A program made the translations under genes and the position numbers. A DNA stretch of 64,000 bases from Bolinopsis microptera. Lineage: Eukaryota; Ctenophora; Tentaculata; Lobata; Bolinopsidae. The notes beneath the pieces are model-generated. The model was not told the origin of the DNA, did not search any database, and saw only the letters and a program-made list of their open reading frames with translations. The stretch spans positions 17,331,919 to 17,395,918 of the forward strand of contig NC_087076.1 in the NCBI RefSeq assembly GCF_026151205.1, read 5' to 3'. Positions 35,146 to 47,246 of this stretch are shown here, in pieces. The number at the start of each line of letters is the position of its first letter. Position 1 is the stretch's first letter.

Positions 35146-37125
35146 GGGGCACTTTCAAAAACATCTGTCCCGGAAAAAATGTTAAAATTTGCCAAAAATC
35201 AGTTTTTGTGGCATAATTTGGTGGATAATTTTTGGAACGGGATGAAACTCCAGGATATGGTGTGCTATACCCTAACCTTTACTATCTGCCACTTTTTGTT
35301 TCGATTTAGGGCTAAATCTGGTGGATAAAAGTGAAACAGACCAATCCACTTCAGGTGGCCTTTAAAAATATTTAATTCCATCTAAACTCCTAAAATATGA
35401 TTGAGACTTAACAATAATCGTTATAACTTCATAATTTTATAAGTAGGGCCGGGATTTTTCTTAAGGGCCAAATTTGGTGGATATATTTTTTAACCTCTTT
35501 TTTAAGACTGTTATTTGTTAGCTAACATCAATTTACTGGTCTTAAAATGATGCAAAGGCAATGTTAAATCTATGGCATCAACTATGAAGACCAAGATTCA
35601 AGTTAAAAGGCTATTTTTGGTGGATATAAGTCAATATTAATTAGTTAAACACGTAAATGTTACCAAAATATCAATAAATAAGACATCATCATGATTAGAA
35701 ACAGTTGAAAAAGATGAAATATAAGATGTTGAACATTTATGCATAAGGTGCTATGGCATTTTAAGCATTCAGGGCCAATTTGGTGGATAATTAACTCAAA
35801 AATACTTAAAATATCGACCTGGATATTTTGATATCCATCAATTTTGGCCTTAAAAGTCGGCTTGAGCTTATCACATTTTGTGCTGAACAAGAAAAAGGTC
35901 TAAACAAACCAATATCAGTGTATGATTTCATAATCGAGCAAATCTAAGGCCAGAAATAGTGGATAAAAAAGCAAATTTAACCGTTTTTAAGCTAATTTCT
36001 TATGCATTTATCCACCAAAAACGGCCCTAAATGGAGAATGTTTGGAACGTTTACTTGAAACTATAGCCCTTCTTTTCGACCTCAGAGCAATGATTTTCAG
36101 CTCTTTCGACCTTAAGATATAATTATTGGGCGTTGAAAGTGAATCACATACGTTATCAGTCAAGAAATCGTTATTTCAATCACTGAGGTAGGTTATTCAC
36201 ATTTATTATCCACCAATTTTAACCTTAAAAGTCGTCTTGGACTGAAAATTCTTTTGAACTGACTCAGCAAAGGGGATTTTCTATATATACTAGAAACAGT
36301 TGTAGTTTCATGATAGAACACATCTAGGGCCAAAAATAGTGGATACAAAAGCAAATTTTCCCGTTTTAGTACTTTTATCCACCAAAAACAGCTCTAAAGG
36401 CTGAAAGGAAACAGTTTGTTAAGTTCGTATGAAACTATATCCATTCATTATGGCCCTAGACTTAGAGCAATAATTGTATACATTTTCAGCTTCTAGACGA
36501 GATAATTGGGGTCTAACAATGGATAACCTGAATTATTGACTCAGAAATTGACTTAAAATTAAATCAATCATGAAGCTCCAATATATCCACCAAAAATGGC
36601 CTAAAAATTAAATCTTTTATGCTATCATAAACTTGAAACGATTTCCAACCTGATCCGTTCACTGAGTAAAGCTGGTGAACTTGTTGACCAATATAATTTT
36701 TTCAGTTGAAAATTTTCGGTATTGAATTTTATTTCATCGTTTTATTATCCACCATATCTAGCCTTAAAATTGAAATCTTTCTTTATTTTCGCCTTTTATC
36801 ATAGAGGCATATCGATTTGCTACAATTCTATCTTTAAATAATCACCATAAATTAACCACACGTAAAGTTACAGGCCAACAAATGATATATCCACCAAACC
36901 CCTCTGAAAAGTATATCCACCATTATTAGCCCTGATTTAAATGCGTGTATCTCTGCTCATAGACATAGTAGACATTTTATTCTTTTTGTAAAAGTTGAAC
37001 TATCGCAAATCCTCTGCTGAAAAAAAGTTTAATCAAAATATTGAGTTTATCCACCAAATGAGAGCTTCTAGAAGTTGAAATTTTTCCCGTGACAGATTCG
37101 TTAACATAGTTTTTGAAAGTGCCCC
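35146..37125. mobile_element. Non-autonomous DNA element with mirrored GGTGGATA arrays
   Basis: The termini are a perfect 17-bp inverted repeat, GGGGCACTTTCAAAAAC, followed on both sides by a second shared block (ATCTGTCxCGGxAAAAA). The interior has no ORF. It carries GGTGGATA in the left half at 35220, 35320, 35476, 35619 and 35782, with AGTGGATA at 35958 and 36338. The reverse, TATCCACC, occurs in the right half at 36009, 36207, 36376, 36584, 36746, 36888, 36914 and 37048. Most copies are preceded by AGGGCCAAATT-like sequence, giving a motif of about 20 bp. CGTG may be a 4-bp target duplication, but the edges are ambiguous. Confidence 0.85.
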
Positions 37126-37708
37126 GTGGAAATTAATTAATTTGGATTATTTTACAAATTATATGAGTTTATATAAAATTGCGATCATGTTGTTATTTAA
37201 CTTTAAGCGCCGGCATGAAGTTCAGTCAGATCGATGAGCCAAATACTTTTGATTGATACTTGAATTTATCTTTGTTTAATAAACTTGAAAAGCTTGAAAC
37301 AAACATAAGAAATATGGATCCTTTTGGTGCCACTAAAATGGGCCTCGTAATTTGGTCAACTGTAGGGTCAACTGTAGGGTCAACTGTAGGGTTAAATGGT
37401 CAAGTGTCGAATCCTTCGTCAGCAGGAGTTAATGCAAAGGATTTTGAAAATCATGCCATTTTAAAACCTCAATTATTCGGTCCATTCGTATTTTATGTTT
37501 CAGCTGTATGACGACCATGAACCATAGTAGATGTTCCACGATTTAAAGAGGCAAATAAATAGAACAGTTAACAAAAACAGAATTAATTCAGTTAATTGTT
37601 GTTTCTTGCACTGCTAATAGTTGACTTAGGTTATTCTACTAATCTGATCCTTAGCACAGATAAATGTTTAGCAGCTATAATATACTACTACTAGTAGTAC
37701 TTGTGCGC
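37126..37708. other. Spacer before the tandem duplication
   Basis: Contains a three-unit 12-bp tandem repeat (TCAACTGTAGGG, about 37354-37390). No gene supported. Confidence 0.5.
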
Positions 37709-38643
37709 CGTATCAGAGTATGTACTGACCTAGTATATAATATTATAGGGAGCAGCGCTGAAAACCCCCGTTATTTTCTAACTAAAAGAACAAAGCTGCT
37801 AATATGATATGTAATATAATTAAAGTTCAAGTATCAAAATAAAAAATTCACAACTGGCCATCTGATCTGCTTGAAGCTTGTAAATTTTGTAATAAATAAA
37901 TTCCATTATCTTTTCCTGTTTCCACTGATGACGCGACGTCGCGACTTAACAGACATTTGTGTAAATTAAATATTTTACATGTTAATCATATGTAAATTAA
38001 ATTGGAGACTTCGAGTTCATTGAAAATGAAACATGTGTTTGTTTTTTACATACTGAAAAAACGCAGTTATATTACCACTGACTGACAAGAAATGTGATAT
38101 GAAGATAAAATTATATAAACGACCATGAAGACTCAAATGAACTAGAACTCCGAGATGCGATGAATATTAATTTCGTATCAAACATATAAGTGAAAATCGT
38201 CCTTTGCTCATCACCGTCCAAATTCAATAGTTTAGTCGCACAATTTCGGAAAAGCTGCCGCACTCTAAGTCTAGTCGCATGATATAATTTCTTAACAGGT
38301 ATTTCGTTTACTATTATTTCTCATCACTCATGCTGACTTCAAGTTACCTGGGGACCCATGCTTAATCATTAATGTTCATAAACATAATATATGGCGGAGT
38401 GACAGGCTGAGCGCCGCCCAGTAAACTTCAAGGGAATACTGTCACTGTCAGTGTCAGGTTTGCACTGTCATACTCAATCGAATCAGGTATTAACGAGGAT
38501 ATAACAATAACAAATAACACTCAGCAGTACGATCTTTCATCCATACTCCTACTTAAACTTTGCCCTGTCGATCCTCATGCTTGGCGTAGATATAATTAAG
38601 CTGCAGAATGAAGTCTGCCTTGATGAAGTCTAAGTTTGCCTTG

Positions 38644-38691
38644 ATGAAGTCTGCCTTGATTGTTGATATCAACAATCAAGGCAGACTTCAT
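38644..38691. repeat. Perfect 48-bp palindrome (unit 1)
   Basis: ATGAAGTCTGCCTTGATTG.. mirrored about GATATC. In unit 2 (about 47103-47144) the left arm is shortened and one base differs, so the palindrome is imperfect there. Confidence 0.9.
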
Positions 38692-38794
38692 TCCATGCAC
38701 TATCAGTAACATGATGTTCCAGTTCACTGAATTATTCCGTTTGGCTCTATATTAATAATAACATATATCATGAATATTCAACAATCATGTCCAG

Positions 38795-38933
38795 GTATTT
38801 GCAAGGCTTACGGACACGGTCAGACCAATTTGTTTGTTCTCTCTAGGTATTACTAATATACCTCGACTCTCGAGCATCGAGGGAACCAACAAATTTGAAA
38901 TTGGTCTGAACGAGCCTTGCATGTTGCAAATAC
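38795..38933. repeat. MITE-like imperfect inverted repeat (unit 1)
   Basis: GTATTTGCAAGGC at the left end pairs with GCCTTGCATGTTGCAAATAC at the right; inner arms (GGTCAGACCAATTTGTTTG / CAACAAATTTGAAATTGGTC) also pair. The copy in unit 2 is at 47247-47385. Confidence 0.75.
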
Positions 38934-40376
38934 CATACCGTTTTATAAAGAGAATTGTTTTTTAAATTGCGATATTCCAGTGTAGCGTGATTTAGCACGC
39001 TTGGTACATAACCGCTGATATAATGGGATTATAATGAAATTATATAGAAATTATAACTGTGTCCGCTGCCCAGTGGCCAGTATATGCTAATACTATAAGT
39101 ATTTCCACCAGCGTGCACTTTTTGTACAGCGGGCGCAGCTCACCAGCTCGGTCTGAAAAGGCCCGTGCTCATAATCATGTTAGTGTTACCCGCTGGAAAT
39201 ACAGCCCGCGAGCACAATCACATACTATATTAAACTCGACCAGTAGCGATATGGCCCGGGCGGTGGTCATATCAAACAGTTGCGGTATTCTGTCCAGGTT
39301 TAATTCTATAAAATGATTTGCAGAGTGCTGACGGCAATACAGCTACGTGAGCTGGTTTCCCGTATTTTAACAGCTACTGGAAATCAGCAAAAAAGTTTAT
39401 ATGGACATGTTCATTTGAAGTTGAGGATATTGATACAATATTAGCAACCCTTTTAAATGGTACGATAAGGTATACGTTGTCACGCTATGAAAATATATTA
39501 AAACCCTCAATAGTTAGAATGATCAATTCATCTCATCTTCTAGGTAAAATTTGTCACATAAAGATATCTTTATCAGATGATATGATATCGCTTAAACATT
39601 AAATTGTGCCGGCAGTGAGATGTGAACTTTGTCCACACTATTAAAATGTGACAGAGTTAATATATGCCCCTTGCTGCCGTCATGGTTGGCCAAATTTTCG
39701 AATGTTCAGTTGATGGGATAGTTCCACATGATTATTATTATTTACATGTTTAAAGCATTTTTTTTCGTTAAATGGTACCACCAGGTAAATTCCGTCACAC
39801 ATTTAAGAAATATATATATGCGGGATGTTTAGGAAACCCTGACAAGGAATATGTTAACATTGGCACAATTATAACATCTCAACATGGTAATATATGTTAA
39901 TTTCGTCACAAACAAAATTGTAACTCCATTTGCTCCTTTTTGAAAAATGTTAATTTTGTTACATAAGTCATTTAAAAAATTCGGATAATTCTAAAGTTCA
40001 AATCAACAGTTCTTAATGCAATGCGGGTTGTTATCACAAACTATTTCATTCTATAATAATTGTTTCGAAATTTAACCTATTTACGATTTCGTATCATTTT
40101 TCTGATAATGTTAACATCAGCTGTCCTTAACTTTAATCATCTGTATCGTCCTTAAATAGAGTTTACTAGCCTTTTAAACCGAACTCGGATATAAATTATT
40201 TTGGCTATTTACCAAAAATGCCACATAATGTGGCAGAACTAACCTCAATTCCCAATAACCAACAACCAAGTGTGGAGTGAATGCATAAATTTGTATTTAA
40301 AAACACAATTTAGGGCTTTGAATTATGATCGGTATAGAAGAACCATCATATAATGAGTGTAAAGGTTCTTGACGGA

Positions 40377-40465
40377 CCGCATATTCATAGTAGAAAAGAG
40401 GACAAAGTTTATGATTGTTAGTAACAATCATAAACTTTGTCCTCTTTTCTACTATAAATATGCGG
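40377..40465. repeat. Large inverted repeat present only in unit 1
   Basis: Two arms of about 44 bp (CCGCATATTCATAGTAGAAA..) meet around GTTAGTAAC. Unit 2 (about 49087) has only the left arm. Confidence 0.85.
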
Positions 40466-42148
40466 TAACAATGTTACTGTTAGATTTACCTAATCTACTA
40501 CATTTCAGACCAAGGAATACTAATAGGGCACTGGGCAGCTATAGTAACAACAAACATTTTTCTGGCCAGTACATTAACATATATATGAGAGTATGGGTCA
40601 CGTGGCTAATGTTCAGAACTTCTGAACATGCTCGGCTAATAGATGCCAAAATCATGCCACTAATGTCGAAAATGTTTTTTTTTGTCTGAACCAATAATCG
40701 ATATCCTCAACTTCAAATGAGCAGGTTTTATATTATTCTAAATCTTTTTATATCAAATTCAATTTTTCGTCCGGATTTGTAAAAACTCTTTGTTCTGCTA
40801 TCTTCACTTCTCCTTAAATTTTTGATACCCATCCAAGGGCTGGGCTAATAGCAATAGTAAAACTAACAGTTATATAATAATGACAATAATAAAATGGACC
40901 AATGCGGGCTCTTAAAGTAAAACAAAAAGCCTGTGCAACTTATCAGGCGCAGGTTCAATATTCATTAAAAAAGACTTTATAACCTGATTAAAGGAAGCAG
41001 CCCTTTACGTCCAATATTCATTATTGCTCAATCAATCAGGCCCCTCATGTTTCATTATTGTTCTTCATATTTCACAGCACAAAGGGCTCAATTAGTCGTT
41101 ATCCAATCTTCATAGAGAACTGATTGGTTTTGCTCCTACGCTTACAGAATACAGCTAAAATAAGCTAAAATGTAAAGGGTTCGGTATAGTAATAGCAATG
41201 TAATCTTTGAACATATTAACTGGTTGCGAAATCTTAATCAGAGCAGCAATCGTCGTGTTTCTGCTGTAAACCTACTTTGAAGGGATCAGCTCAACTCTGA
41301 TCGTTTTAATCTAACTTTACAGGGTGAGACATATTCTCATATAATTATATCAAACATTAGCGATAAAACATTATTTTCACTGATGGGTGGTTTTAGTTCT
41401 ACCTGTACCAGTATAACAACACTTGGTCACGAACAATTGTGGTTGAACCTAAATTCTCGTGTTCTGCCACACTTCATGCCGTTATTAGTACACATTCAGG
41501 TTGCTCCACTGCACTAGGGGATCGTTATAGCCGAAGCTCTGATCAAGATCTCGATAACTTTTAAACTGCATTTAATTTTATATTATATTAGATTATATTC
41601 AGTTGAACAATGAAATTCGTATTCTACAATCTACCACATTTCCAGTTTCAAGTTCAACTACATTTCGACGGTAGCATACCTGTTATAATAGCCATTGACG
41701 AGTAAATTGAGTCTGTCGAAATGAAGCCCCATATATATATATAATAGGATAGTTCATTTTATTTGAACATTTATTTCTGTAAGTTGTAACTGAACCTCAT
41801 CCAAAGGTTTTCTTCATGGCATGTGCGAAATTTCAACAGAATTAGACCACGGCACTATGTTTAAAGTTAAAGTACCACATTAAAATGTTTTAGAAGTACC
41901 ATCTGTTCTTCATGTCTTACCAAGTAATAACTCCTATACGCCCTTTCATCTCAAACTGCCAGATTTCTCCGGTAATTCGGATTTCTAAATCGCGAACGTT
42001 AGTGAGACTTGTTAGTGCTGAAAGGTCGTCACCGATTAGAGCCGGTTTTGTAGGTGTGCACGAGTCTGATTATCGCTGGTCATTACCATCAACCGTGCCC
42101 CATTTGAATGGGAGCTATCTCATTATCCAGGGCCCCTGTTAAAACTGT

Positions 42149-42220
42149 CACGTGACCACACGTGCGGTGAGTCACGTGACTCACGCGCGCGCTCACGCAA
42201 ATCCTGGCTGCGGTATAAAT
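42149..42220 (+). promoter_or_regulatory. E-box cluster and TATA box of the plus-strand secreted gene, unit 1
   Basis: Three CACGTG E-boxes lie at 42149, 42159 and 42173, followed by a GCGCGC stretch and TATAAAT at 42214-42220. The start codon is at 42308, leaving a 5' UTR of roughly 60 bases. The block is conserved in unit 2. CACGTG is bound by bHLH/bHLH-Zip factors; which one is not knowable here. Confidence 0.7.
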
Positions 42221-42307
42221 AAGCTGCGTTCTACGGTTAAATCAGACAAAGTTTTTTACCCATCATCACTCCAAAGAAGATCTTTCAGCTTTTTATTCCA
42301 CACCACC

Positions 42308-44110
42308 ATGTTCGCTCTTTTGCTCATTTCTACCCTTCTGTAAGTAACTACCAGACTCGATTTTTATATCTGTTTTAATATTATTATCTGCTACATCCAT
42401 CAATAATTTCTTTTGAGACTCAAGTTAACAATTTATTCAGAAAACCAATTGAATGTAAATTACCTTAAGTTATAGGCCAGGGCATATCTTGACCGATCAA
42501 AAACCTAAAATCCTACGCTTTAGTTCCCAGTTTTTAGATATCATTATCAATACCATGTTTATCAAACAAGATTCTGGAGCCTTGGCTTATTAGTTAGCAA
42601 TATTGTGCCTATCTGCATCATATAAAGCTGCTTTGGATGTATCCGAAATCTAAAGTTCGATTCTATTTAACTTTCATCTCTTAAAAACGATGACCTAATA
42701 CCTATTATAGTTGGCGAAAAATGATTTGATTTCAACTTTATTTATACCCGGCAATGGCACACATTCAACATTGCATACATTTTTGCCATAAAATGACTGG
42801 AATTCAAATAACAATACTTACCAGTGTTGATGCAGTACACTAATATTCGAATACTAAACAACATCAGTTCACGCTTCAGCTCAAAAATAAAAAAAAGAGT
42901 GCTCGTCCATAGCTGACAAAATAACATATGTTTCTCACTTCCCAGGTTAACCAACTGCTTAGCAGTACCCTATAACGCAGCAGAGATGTCAGAAGGTGGT
43001 CTAGAGTCTGCAGCCTACAACACGGAAGATTTGGATGTAGCCGAGTCCGATATTGTTAGCGAACACAACGCTGAAGAAGGTCAGTAGTGTCAGCACTTAA
43101 CACTTCACACGTGTGACGTGTCACCGTATCACATAGCATTAAATAATTTAACTTCGAAAACTACTTCTATAATTAATGATTATACCTTATCCTATATGAA
43201 ATACCTAATCCTGTATATGCTATGCACGAGTGAAATGCACTCAGTGCACAGTGCAATAGTGCATACATCCTAAATATTACTTGGATGAGTGCAAGTGTAA
43301 CCAGGTTTAGCAATTAACTTCTTAAGTCTAAGTTGCACTGCATCTTTTAGTTTTGTAACTGGGTATTCTGTAATAACAATACTAATAGAATCTATTCACC
43401 TCACCCCAGTCATTGTCAATATTCATGCAATTGACACGAACAATTATTGCTCCTCGAGCTATATAACTCCATTAAACAGGGTCTAGGGTGATCGGGTTGT
43501 AAACTGACAGCTATAATGACAATTCACAGAAATTTCGATGTAATTAGTAAATATAGCCCATTCGCAGTGGTTAAACTTAAAGACATTATAATACTAGGAA
43601 AATTGAATATGCTAATAATGTAATATTCCATATTACATTATTAGCATATTCGGCGGTGAAATATTTCATTTGATATTGTATTTACATACCCATGTGCCTA
43701 CTGTGGCAAATAATTCAAAATGTAATATCACTCAGGATCTGGCATAGTGTAAACCTTGTCACTTGCGTGCAGTAGTCTGCAGTGCAAGTAAATTCACGTT
43801 CAATTCACCCTCACTTTCACAACTGACTTAAAAAGTAGATCAAACTGTCAATTTCGTAAGAACTCTTGTACACGCCCGATCTGATACCCACACTAATGAC
43901 CATTACAACTGCAGCTGGTACACCACAGTTAAATTAGTGAAAGCAGTTCCAGAATTACAGTACTTTATCCTTAGGTGCCATCTGGCGTTAGGAGAGTCCC
44001 GGGAACTATACCATGCTCTGTCACCATGGCAACTAGCTGCAGTAGACGGTATGTCATCTGATCGTCACGACAACGAGACAGAGCCGGTCGAGCTGCTTAC
44101 AACAGAGTAG
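42308..44110 (+). CDS. Small secreted acidic protein, 3 exons (unit 1)
   Basis: Exons 42308-42339, 42946-43079 and 43953-44110 join in phase to give 107 residues. The N-terminus MFALLLISTLLLTNCLA is a classic signal peptide with predicted cleavage before VPYN. The mature part is acidic (EMSEGGLESAAYNTEDLDVA, ESDIVSEHNAEE). The third exon gives ELQYFILRCHLALGESRELY, HALSPWQLAAVDGMSSDR and ends NETEPVELLTTE. The exon 3 acceptor TTCCAG|AA was chosen because it keeps the longest frame; using TTAG|GT a few bases on would stop after five codons. Exon 2 is base-identical in both units while the introns have diverged, which supports coding. The family is not recognised. The closing EPVELL also occurs in the minus-strand neighbour, suggesting a shared origin. 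Confidence 0.62.
43605..43651. repeat. Hairpin-forming inverted repeat in the intron of the plus-strand gene
   Basis: The 22-bp arms GAATATGCTAATAATGTAAT.. are perfect complements around TCC. The same hairpin exists in unit 2 near 52049-52095. Confidence 0.85.
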
Positions 44111-44912
44111 AAGTAGGACTGGGAGGAACTTTAAGTTTAGGAGTACATGCTGCAAGTACTGGCTCGGTCAACTTGAGAACTCTGCTTTTTTAGCTTAAAC
44201 TTGCTCTATTGAGTTTGGGCACAGTTCGTTTGATTTAAAATAGTATTATGAAAATCAATTGAAATCCTAGTTTTATTTGTTGAAATCTTTTACAAAAATT
44301 TTCTGAATTTAAAATACAAAGACCGAGAAGGTAGCAATTAACTGTAGATTTCACCGGTCTTCTTTTAGAATTTGAACCCTTGATATTTTAATGAGCATGA
44401 GTGTATGGCAACTAATTGATGGCTTCATGGCTACATTGAGTACATATCTAGCTGTCGCTGATGTTATAATACATTTCACAGCGTCCTCCTTGGGTATATC
44501 AACTGTTAGAATTTACATCAAAATTAGTACAATCATAAAGTCGTTAATGGTTAAATACTAGTGGTGATTGAAGATACTGATGGGTCTGATAAATAAAACA
44601 CAACAATTGTTCACTTAATTTTGTTGACAATAGCACAGTGTGATAACACATAATCCCATCATTCATCAATACCAGAGATTAGTGACGGATAAAACCGGAC
44701 AATGTCCGATAAACAGGACATCGTTTTTCCAATAGTTCTTAATTCTTATCAAACTTCAAAGCACTGTAAAACAGGTATCATTGACAATCGAACCAAATGA
44801 GATCCGCAAATGAGGGAGTTCAACTTCCAGTTCTAATAATGATTATATTAGTATCAGTATCTTCTCTCAGTCTCATCATTTCCCGCTGGCTCCGAGTATA
44901 GGAGGTTCGTAT

Positions 44913-46166
44913 TTAGGGGTGGACGTCAATGTCCGCTAGATCCTTCTCGAGTTCCGTTATTTCCCGTTCTGAGAGTAACTCTACGGGCTCCTACGCAGGT
45001 GAGAACTTACATTATTAACAGCGTAATCTAATTTAAATTATTTACATATGAAAGTTATATATTGGCAAACTGCACCTCGATGTTCCATTTTTTTGAAGAA
45101 GAGATAGTTTGAACTAAAAGAATTTCCAGTTAAGCTTTAACGGAATTAACAAAGTTACATTTGAACTTCAAATGATTTGAAGGAGAAAAATAGGCCCTAT
45201 ACTAAATGGAATAATTAGAATACAACATTTTAGAGCAATGATGATGATGAATGACAAACTTTAAATATAACAGTTAATACTTAATTAACTACCTAGCCTG
45301 ATGCAGCGATCTTCGATAATGCTCGCTCATAGACCCGCAAGAGCGATGTGAAATTAATATCTCTCGGTTTACCGAACGATAAAAGTTATCACTCGTGCGT
45401 GCTGCGAACTACATAACAATGAGCCTAAGACTAAGTAAATACGTTCAACACCTTGTTAAATCTCAAAACAGCAACTGATGCTATCCCGGTAAGTGTTTGT
45501 GTAAGAATTGAGTGATTCCGCTTGGAAAGAAAATTGCCCTTCTAGTGTTTGTTTCGCTTTCGCTTTCACTTTCACTTTCGGCTTCATTATCAGAACGTAC
45601 CTCTAGAGATCCGATATCGTCGCTATCAGAAATATCTGACTCCGCCATAGGCTCTATAAACTCTTCCTCTATAAACTCAAGACCTGTGGATAAATATCAT
45701 GATGGTTGCGCTTAATTGATTACCTATAATTATATCTATAATTACCCATAATTATATCTTCCCAGGGTGACCGTGAAAGAAACCGTGAGAAATTTTTGGT
45801 GATTATACTGATAATCATACATAGGGGGGGGGGGGGGGGGGGGGGGGGAGCTGGAATATCTCTTGTATAGCTATCTTATTCTGGGATAAAATATACGCCG
45901 CAATGACAGATACAATTAAAAGAAGCCCAATTATGAAAGATCCTTAAAAATTTCGATATTTATTCGTGTTGAAATTGAAGTAATTTGGAGTGTAACATGA
46001 TCGAAACAACACTTGGTGAAAAAGTTTGGCCATAAATTTGGAGCAGTTGTGACAGGTGACACTCACCATCAGGAATTTCCATGACAAACTCATCCTCTTT
46101 TTCCTTCTCTACATCTTCCCCAAACGAAACTACCGCCAAACAGATCAACACGCAGAAGAACCTCAT
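44913..46166 (-). CDS. Putative neuropeptide precursor / secreted acidic peptide (unit 1)
   Basis: Exon 1 (46166-46067) encodes signal peptide MRFFCVLICLAVVSFG and an acidic run EDVEKEKEDEFVMEIPD, with donor G|GTGAGT. Exon 2 starts at 45683 (acceptor TTATCCACAG) with LEFIEEEFIEPMAESDISDS. Reading on without splicing, it continues through an ESESESESE spacer to Arg-Arg, then AIFFPSGITQFLHKHLPG and a stop at 45481: 100 residues. A dibasic site followed by a peptide with C-terminal Gly is the layout of amidated neuropeptide precursors. Alternatively exon 2 ends at 45601 (GAG|GTACGT) and joins exon 3 (44990-44913, EPVELLSEREITELEKDLAD then IDVHP-stop), giving 86 residues. Both models are phase-consistent and could be splice forms. 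It is convergent with the plus-strand gene. It is only 18 bp from the unit junction. Confidence 0.58.
45824..45850 (+). repeat. Poly-G tract (unit 1)
   Basis: A run of about 25 G inside intron 1 of the minus-strand gene. The counterpart at about 54271-54293 is shorter and has one T. Such runs are also prone to sequencing error. Confidence 0.9.
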
Positions 46167-47246
46167 TATAGTTATACCGTCTATCGTATCAGAGGATGTA
46201 CTGACTAGTATAATAATATTATAGGGAGCAGCGCTTGTAAAACCCCGTTATTTTCTAACTAAAAACAAAGCTGCTAATATGTAATATGTAATATAATTAA
46301 AGTTCAAGTATCAAAATAAAAAATTCATAACTGGCCATCTGATCTGCTTGAAGCTTGTAAATTTTGTAATAAATAAATTCCATTATCTTTTCCTGTTTCC
46401 ACTGATGAGGCGACTTAACAGACATTCGTGTAAATTATATTTTACATGTTAATCATATGTAAATTAAATTGGAGACTTCAAGTTCATTGAAAATGAAACA
46501 TGTGTTTGTTTTTTACATACTGAAAAAAACGCAGTTATATTACCACTGACAAGAAATGTGATATGAAGATAAAATGATATAAACGACCATGAAGACTCAA
46601 ATTAACTAGAACTCCGAGTCCGAGATGCAATGAATATTAATTTCGTATCAAACATATAAATCGTCCTTTGCTCATCACCGTCCAAATCCAATAGTTTAGT
46701 CGCACAATTTCGGAAAAGCTGCCGCACTCTAAGTCTAGTCGCATGATATAATTTCTTAACAGGTATTTCGTTTACTATTATTTCTCATCACTCATTACAT
46801 GCTGACTTCAAGTTACCTGGGGACCCATGCTTAATGTTCATAAACATAATATATGGCGGAGTGACAGGCTGCCGCTGAGCGCCGCCCAGTAAACTTCAAG
46901 GGAATACTGTCACTGTCAGTGTCAGGTTTGCACTGTCATACTCAATCGAATCAGGTATTAACGAGGATATAACAATAACAAATAACACTCAGCAGTACGA
47001 TCTTTCATCCATACTCCTACTTTGCCAGCTGTCGATCCTCATGCTTGGCGTAGATATAATTAAGCTCTACCTTAAAATGAATGAAGTCTACACTCTACCT
47101 TGATGAAGTCTGCCTTGATATCAACAATAAAGGCAGACTTCATTCCATGCACTATCAGTAACATGATGTTCCAGTTCACTGAATTATTCCGTTTGGCTCT
47201 ATATTAATAATAACATATATCATGAATATTCAACAATCATGTCCAG

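Larger units (their letters stand above)
37709..46184 (+). repeat. Tandem segmental duplication, unit 1 (about 8.48 kb)
   Basis: Starts CGTATCAGAG and ends ..TTATACCGTCTAT. It is colinear with unit 2 throughout, with scattered substitutions, small indels and a few larger ones. It contains one intact plus-strand and one intact minus-strand small secreted-protein gene. Confidence 0.95.

Noticed and set aside
35220-37055. CRISPR-like array
   Set aside because: Units are irregularly spaced, inverted between halves and lie within transposon termini in an animal genome.
41912-42142. 76-codon frame conserved in both duplicate units (also 50580-50810)
   Set aside because: It sits directly upstream of the E-box/TATA promoter, and the units are too similar for conservation to mean much. 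More likely promoter-proximal non-coding DNA.
43080-44923. Plus-strand reading of 44923-44995 as an exon of the plus-strand gene (ATG TCC GCT AGA .. with donor GCAG|GTGAGA)
   Set aside because: The minus-strand reading ends in a proper stop, joins in phase with two other exons and shares EPVELL with the neighbour; the plus-strand gene already ends at 44110.
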